Of a stretch of 11,044 nt of DNA, positions 6,796-11,044 are shown piece after piece. The DNA comes from an uncultured Pseudomonadota bacterium. GTDB lineage: Bacteria; Desulfobacterota_B; Binatia; UBA9968. Made by a program: the position numbers and the translations under genes. The stretch covers positions 1-11,044 of the forward strand of contig CAMLCX010000128.1 in the NCBI GenBank assembly GCA_946478635.1. The letters run 5' to 3'. The notes below the pieces were generated by a model, which did no database searches, was not told where the DNA came from, and was given only the letters and a program-made list of their open reading frames with translations. How positions within the stretch are numbered: position 1 is the stretch's first letter; every line of letters begins with the position of its first letter.

Positions 6796-7416
6796 ATGAC
6801 GTCAACGAAGAAATTCCCTCGTGCGGTGACCTGGATGCTGCCGCTCTTGATGCTTTCGCCTATCGTGGTTCGCGCGCAAGCGTCGGACCCGTCCAAAAGC
6901 GCCCATCAGACCGGCACAGCGACGAATGTGAAATCGCTGGATTTCATTCTGGTGAATCAAGACAACCAGCGCTTTGATTCAAAACAGTTGCGCGGCAAGA
7001 TCGTGGTGCTCAATTTTATCTTCACCACTTGCACGGATGTTTGCCCTATTTTTACGGCCAACTTGGCGCAGCTCCAACGCAAACTGAATGACCGACATGG
7101 CTCCGACCTATATTTTGTCAGCGTAACCACGGACCCCGAAGTGGACTCGACGGAGGTGCTTAAAGCATACGCCAAACGCTACGGCGTCGATTTCAACAAT
7201 TGGGCTTTCCTCACCGGCTCAGAAGCGCAGTTGAAGCCAGTATGGAATGGGTTTTCCGTTCGCGTGATCAAGAAAGGTCGCGGTCTCGTTCAGCACACCA
7301 GCCTCACGACCGTCATCGACAGGCAAGGGAATCGGAGGAATAATTTTTGGGGCGAAAAGTGGCAGGTCAAAGAGCTCGAAAAAGAGCTCTTGACGTTGCT
7401 CGACAAAAAAGCTTGA
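6796..7416 (+). CDS. SCO1/SenC-family copper chaperone, paralogue A (206 aa)
   Basis: Periplasmic protein of the SCO family, which delivers copper to, or reduces, the Cu_A centre of cytochrome oxidases. Signal peptide at about residues 1-28 (ending VVRAQA). The thioredoxin-like fold contains TTCTDVCP, giving the CxxxC pair Cys79 and Cys83, and the third copper ligand His167 in QHTSLTTVIDRQG; the DP loop in VTTDPEVDS is also typical. All three ligands are present, so it should bind copper. The N-terminal membrane anchor of many SCO proteins is replaced by a cleavable-looking signal. The ATG at 6796 has no clear Shine-Dalgarno. It is clearly similar to the second SCO gene at 9022, suggesting a local duplication. 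Confidence 0.94.
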   Translation: MTSTKKFPRAVTWMLPLLMLSPIVVRAQASDPSKSAHQTGTATNVKSLDFILVNQDNQRFDSKQLRGKIVVLNFIFTTCTDVCPIFTANLAQLQRKLNDRHGSDLYFVSVTTDPEVDSTEVLKAYAKRYGVDFNNWAFLTGSEAQLKPVWNGFSVRVIKKGRGLVQHTSLTTVIDRQGNRRNNFWGEKWQVKELEKELLTLLDKKA

Positions 7417-7439
7417 TTGCCTGTGCGGAGAAATCTAGC

Positions 7440-7490
7440 GACAAAGTTTGTCTTGTGACTAGTTATTCCTTGCGATTCCTTGTGTACAAT
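7440..7490 (+). promoter_or_regulatory. Candidate promoter and palindrome before the methyltransferase gene
   Basis: A perfect palindrome GACAAA-G-TTTGTC (7440-7452) lies 33 nt upstream of TACAAT (7485-7490), a good -10 hexamer. No convincing -35 box lies 16-18 nt before it, so activation or another sigma factor would be needed. The site is in the 112-bp gap after the SCO gene, and the next start codon is 39 nt beyond the -10. Confidence 0.35.
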
Positions 7491-7528
7491 TTCTTTTCTA
7501 TCGTCTGACTGGTATCGAGGTTGGCAAA

Positions 7529-8116
7529 ATGAAAAACATCAGTAGGTGGATATTGGCGGGGGTTTTGGCCACAGTCCTCCCGGGTGGATTCAACTTCGGT
7601 CTACAGAATAAGTGGCGGTATGCTAGCGCTCAAGACGGCAGTTTCGACAACAAGAAGATCGTCCCCTTCGTGCCGTCGCCGCAAGAAGTCGTCGATAGGA
7701 TGATCGATCTCGCGGGCGTTAGGAAGGGCGACGTCGTTTACGACATGGGTTCGGGTGACGGACGCATTGTGATCACTGCGGCCAAAAAGGGCGCGAAGGC
7801 TACCGGCTTCGAGATTGATGGCGACCTGGTGAAAGAGTCGCGGGAGAATATTCGCAAAGCCAATGTGCAGAACTTGGCGGACATCCGCCAACAGGATATT
7901 TTGACGGTGGATTTCTCCCCAGCGTCGGTGGTTACCATGTATTTGCTGCCGGACGTCAATCTAAAGCTCAAACCGAATCTTTTAAAGCAACTCAAACCAG
8001 GATCGCGCGTGGTTTCGCACTCCTTTGACATGGGTGATTGGAAGCCGGACAAGGTCGAGCGCGTGGATGGTCGCACGATTTATCTGTGGATTATTCCAGC
8101 CGTCAAGAAAAGTTAA
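7529..8116 (+). CDS. SAM-dependent methyltransferase with signal peptide (195 aa)
   Basis: Class I methyltransferase: SAM-binding motif I VVYDMGSGDGR (residues 69-79), the acidic residue after strand 2 in GFEID (93-97), and QQDIL (121-125). The preceding PFVPSPQEVVDRM (46-58) is the pre-motif of the FAM173/ATPSCKMT-type lysine methyltransferase group and its bacterial relatives, as recalled from that family. Unusually it carries a hydrophobic N-terminus (about residues 6-24) and an ASAQ cleavage-like site near 32-35, so it appears exported, where SAM is not expected to be available. If not cleaved it would be an N-terminally anchored enzyme. GAGG lies about 8 nt before the ATG. The substrate is unknown; it sits 40 nt before the Cox11-like gene. 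Confidence 0.87.
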   Translation: MKNISRWILAGVLATVLPGGFNFGLQNKWRYASAQDGSFDNKKIVPFVPSPQEVVDRMIDLAGVRKGDVVYDMGSGDGRIVITAAKKGAKATGFEIDGDLVKESRENIRKANVQNLADIRQQDILTVDFSPASVVTMYLLPDVNLKLKPNLLKQLKPGSRVVSHSFDMGDWKPDKVERVDGRTIYLWIIPAVKKS

Positions 8117-8156
8117 ATCGCCAGGCATTCGCAGAAATATAACCCGACCTACCCGA

Positions 8157-9044
8157 ATGCCCGTTGTCAAAAGATCGCTTTTCTTTCTTTTTTCCATTGC
8201 AATCCTTGTTGCGCCGGCATTTCTTTGGGTTAAAGTCGAACGGCAAAGATCGAGCGAACCCGTCGGTGTTTTGACGAACTATCTCAAGCACCTTTACGCG
8301 CGCGATTTTCGCCAGGCTTACCGTTTTATTTCCGCCGCCGATCGCGAACTGAAAACTCAGAAGGACTACGTGCGCGAACGCGGCGCGTTTAACGGCGTTG
8401 CCCTCGATGCCGCGCGCAAACTTTCCGCTTTGATTAAAATTCAGCCGATAACACAGGTAGCGGACGGTTCCAGAACCCGCGTCAAGATAGCCATGACGCT
8501 TCCCGATGCCAATGCGCTCTCCGATTTGCTGCTCGGTTGGGACGAGAACCGGCTCAACGGTTTACCCGGATCCGAACAGGAAAAAATTCTCGCGAAGATC
8601 GATGATCTGATCCGGGATGACAAAGTGCCCATGATCAAGGGGGAGGAAGAATTCGTGCTTGCGCAAGAAGGCACCCGGTGGAAAGTTTTTCTCGATTGGG
8701 CAACCGGCGTGCGAGTGAAATTCGCGACCGCACTTCCAGCAAATGGCGCGATTGTGGCCCAGCCCACGATGAAGGAATCTATTGCGCGTTCGGGCGATGT
8801 GTTCACCGTGGGCTTCAGGGTCAAGAACCAAAGTACAAACGAAATCGTCACGCGCATCGTGCATCGGGTGGAGCCCAAGGAGACCGCCGGGTATTTGGAT
8901 CTCGTGGAATGCGCTTTGTTGCTCCCGGTGCGACTTCGTGCAGGCGAAGAGCAAACTTTCAACAGTACTTACATGGTCCGCGGCGACCTTCCGGACGGCA
9001 CCAAAGTTTTCGATGTGACCTATGAGTTTAAAGTCGAAAATTAG
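8157..9044 (+). CDS. NTF2-like / Cox11(CtaG)-like fusion membrane protein (295 aa)
   Basis: One N-terminal membrane segment (about residues 7-26) is followed by an alpha+beta domain (about 35-180) resembling small NTF2/DUF4878-like folds (VLTNYLKHLYARDFRQAYRF; later FVLAQEGTRWKVFLDW). A C-terminal domain (183-295) runs parallel to Cox11/CtaG: VRVKFA, an RSGDVFTVGFRVKNQS strand pair, VEPKETAGYLDLVECA, then LRAGEE. Cox11 has KIQCFCF with two copper-binding cysteines at this point; here only Cys252 remains and the second is Leu. It could be a membrane or periplasmic partner of copper delivery, or a decayed derivative. The ATG at 8157 is chosen because it starts just before the membrane segment. 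Upstream codons in frame overlap the methyltransferase, and no Shine-Dalgarno is evident. The 3' end overlaps the next SCO gene by 23 nt. Confidence 0.75.
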   Translation: MPVVKRSLFFLFSIAILVAPAFLWVKVERQRSSEPVGVLTNYLKHLYARDFRQAYRFISAADRELKTQKDYVRERGAFNGVALDAARKLSALIKIQPITQVADGSRTRVKIAMTLPDANALSDLLLGWDENRLNGLPGSEQEKILAKIDDLIRDDKVPMIKGEEEFVLAQEGTRWKVFLDWATGVRVKFATALPANGAIVAQPTMKESIARSGDVFTVGFRVKNQSTNEIVTRIVHRVEPKETAGYLDLVECALLLPVRLRAGEEQTFNSTYMVRGDLPDGTKVFDVTYEFKVEN

Positions 9045-9642
9045 CCGGCTTATCTTCACTCTCGCCTTGGGCGCGGCATTTCTCCCGGGAGCCGGGATCG
9101 CGCACATTCCCATACCGCCCAAAGAACCGGGTGAAATCGGCCGTCGCACGGTCAACACCCTGGTGGCCGATTTCAGTCTCACCGATCAAGACGGCAAAAC
9201 TTTTCGATTTGCCAATGCGCGAGGTAAGGTGCTCCTCGTGACTTTTGTCTTCACGACCTGTCCTGACGTCTGCCCGCTCTTCACGGCAAATTTTGCATCG
9301 ATCCAACGAATGCTCCATGAAAAGGAAGTTAAAGACTATCTCTTGCTTTCGATCACCACGGATCCTGAGCGCGACACGGCCGCGGTATTGAAAGACTATG
9401 GCGCGAGATTCAAAGCTGACTTCAAAAACTGGTCATTTCTCACCGGCACACGCGCCGAATTGAGCAAAGTCTGGAAAATATTCGGCGTCAATGTGACCAA
9501 AACCAACTCCGGCCAGGTGCAACATACTTCTTTCACCACCCTGGTCGACCGACACGGCAAGCGGCGCGTGGATTACTACGGCGACAAATGGCGGGAAAAA
9601 GAAATCCTAAAAGATTTGGAATGGCTGCGCTCATTGAAATAA
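9022..9642 (+). CDS. SCO1/SenC-family copper chaperone, paralogue B (206 aa)
   Basis: Second SCO protein. Signal peptide at about residues 1-27 (ending AGIAH), then the family fold with TTCPDVCP (Cys80 and Cys84) and the copper-ligand His168 in QHTSFTTLVDRHG. The ligand set is complete, as in paralogue A. The two share long stretches (the FTTC-x-DVCP-x-FTAN core, the FLTG loop, the GDKW/GEKW end) and have equal length, which points to duplication within this locus. Start ATG at 9022 is fixed from upstream by an in-frame TGA at 9016-9018. The gene overlaps the Cox11-like gene by 23 nt, so the pair is probably translationally coupled. Confidence 0.94.
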   Translation: MSLKSKISRLIFTLALGAAFLPGAGIAHIPIPPKEPGEIGRRTVNTLVADFSLTDQDGKTFRFANARGKVLLVTFVFTTCPDVCPLFTANFASIQRMLHEKEVKDYLLLSITTDPERDTAAVLKDYGARFKADFKNWSFLTGTRAELSKVWKIFGVNVTKTNSGQVQHTSFTTLVDRHGKRRVDYYGDKWREKEILKDLEWLRSLK

Positions 9643-10208
9643 CAACCCGGCGGCTTTTATTCGTGCTCGCTCGACTTGGCTGTCTTCTTTGCTTTGTTGT
9701 GGCGTTGCCGCTTGCCGCTGAATGCGATCAGGGCGTCCTGGAAATCCAGATTAGGGATCACCGCGACGCCATCGATGATTTCAGCGCGCTCAATATCACG
9801 ATCGACAAGATTCGGGTAAGCCCGAAGCCGGGTTTGAAGATTTGGCAAACCGGCTGGAAAGATCTCACGCCGGCAACGGCCACGGTTGATTTAACCCAAT
9901 ACGTCGGAAAGAAAACCGCGCGCGTTTTTCGCGGCGCGATCGCCGCCGGTGCCTTCGATGCATTTGAGGTAAAACTCAAAAGCATCGATGCCGTGCTCAA
10001 GAAAAACCAAAAAAGAGCGGCCGTAAAAAACACGCTGGGGCCGGTGCAGCTATCGTTTCAAGTGCCCGCCAAAGGGGAAACGCTTCTGGTCGTCGATCTC
10101 GTCGTCACCGACTTCTCCGACCATCCGCCGCGATGGTACGAGTTGGTCATTAGAGGGTACGAGCTCTACACCAACGGCAAACTCATCGGGAAAATCCCGC
10201 CGGGTTGA
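9621..10208 (+). CDS. Exported DUF4382-like protein (195 aa)
   Basis: A hydrophobic N-terminus (about residues 11-33, ending LPLAAEC) directs export; Cys35 could be lipidated but the box is imperfect. The rest is one beta-rich domain beginning VLEIQIRDHRDAIDDFSALN with a following ITIDKIRVSP strand. This matches the start of DUF4382 domains, which are common in secreted proteins and often metal- or carbohydrate-associated, with no established function. I start at ATG 9621, overlapping the SCO stop by 22 nt; an ATG at 9588 would add 11 charged residues in front of the signal and has no better site. It is the last gene of the plus-strand block and has no recognisable terminator of its own. Confidence 0.75.
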   Translation: MAALIEITTRRLLFVLARLGCLLCFVVALPLAAECDQGVLEIQIRDHRDAIDDFSALNITIDKIRVSPKPGLKIWQTGWKDLTPATATVDLTQYVGKKTARVFRGAIAAGAFDAFEVKLKSIDAVLKKNQKRAAVKNTLGPVQLSFQVPAKGETLLVVDLVVTDFSDHPPRWYELVIRGYELYTNGKLIGKIPPG

Positions 10209-10260
10209 AATGGTCGGTTATCGCAAAGACCGCGTTCGGAGTCGGGAACTCGACGTAATC

Positions 10261-10321
10261 CAGCTTGCCAAAGCCAATCATCATAGTCTGCCCTCGCGAT
10301 CCTGCCGCACTCGGCAAGCTG
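10261..10321. repeat. Perfect 9-bp inverted repeat with 43-nt loop
   Basis: CAGCTTGCC (10261-10269) and GGCAAGCTG (10313-10321) are exact reverse complements between the DUF4382-like stop and the ahcY terminator. No T-run follows. It may be a transcript-end structure of the plus-strand block, or chance; nothing gene-like is seen in 10209-10348. Confidence 0.35.
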
Positions 10322-10348
10322 ATCAATTTATGGGGACCAGAAACAACG

Positions 10349-10385
10349 AAAAAAGCCTTCGAGATTTGAAGCGCTCTCGAAGGCT
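10349..10385 (-). terminator. Intrinsic terminator of ahcY
   Basis: A perfect 11-bp stem (10354-10364 with 10375-10385, AGCCTTCGAGA/TCTCGAAGGCT) with a 10-nt loop is followed, on the minus strand, by six T (10349-10354, overlapping the stem base). It lies 26 nt beyond the ahcY stop codon and has no T-run on the plus side, so it serves the minus strand only. Confidence 0.9.
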
Positions 10386-10411
10386 CCAGGTGTCCAAAGA
10401 AAATCGGATTG

Positions 10412-11044
<633 letters not shown>

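Noticed and set aside
8441..9182. Two minus-strand open frames under the Cox11-like and SCO genes
   Set aside because: Antisense shadows with Ser/Arg- or His-rich composition and no domain; the plus-strand reading has clear family motifs.

Overview
The window (about 11 kb, moderately GC-rich) reads as a bacterial chromosome segment that mixes a conserved housekeeping block with an accessory periplasmic block. The minus-strand order zapB-like, zapA, 6S RNA, 5-formyltetrahydrofolate cyclo-ligase, RNase Y is the kind of order found in deltaproteobacterial-grade genomes. Together with lipoproteins, exported thioredoxin-fold proteins and a c-type cytochrome it suggests a Gram-negative, respiring bacterium. 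A Desulfobacterota/Binatota-like soil lineage is plausible, but this is an inference from gene order, not a placement.

Layout. Positions 1-2754 (minus strand) hold a division/RNA operon read from a near-consensus TTGACA-N17-TAAACT promoter at 2770-2798: zapB-like coiled coil, zapA, a 176-nt 6S RNA candidate with a 12-bp closing stem, the cyclo-ligase, and RNase Y, which runs off the left edge. At 2860-3288 (minus) is a small monoheme cytochrome c. It diverges from a NikR-type ribbon-helix-helix protein without its nickel-sensing half (3403-3681, plus), and a perfect 6+5+6 palindrome lies between them. From 3770 to 10208 everything is on the plus strand and nearly everything is exported: a small periplasmic beta-domain protein, a His-rich DUF2946-like protein, a sialidase-like propeller lipoprotein with a CECC motif, a TlpA-like thioredoxin (ATGA overlap), a SCO protein, an apparently exported SAM methyltransferase, a Cox11/CtaG-like fusion protein with a degenerate copper motif, a second SCO paralogue, and a DUF4382-like protein. 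At the right edge, ahcY (minus) enters and ends in a clear intrinsic terminator.

How the genes may work together. Two SCO proteins, a TlpA-type thiol reductant, a Cox11-like domain and His/Cys-rich exported proteins fit a periplasmic copper-handling and thiol-redox cassette, probably serving cupredoxin or haem-copper oxidase maturation. No oxidase subunit lies inside the window, so the client is unknown. The most unusual elements are the NTF2-like/Cox11-like fusion with one of the two copper cysteines lost, the exported methyltransferase and the CECC propeller lipoprotein.
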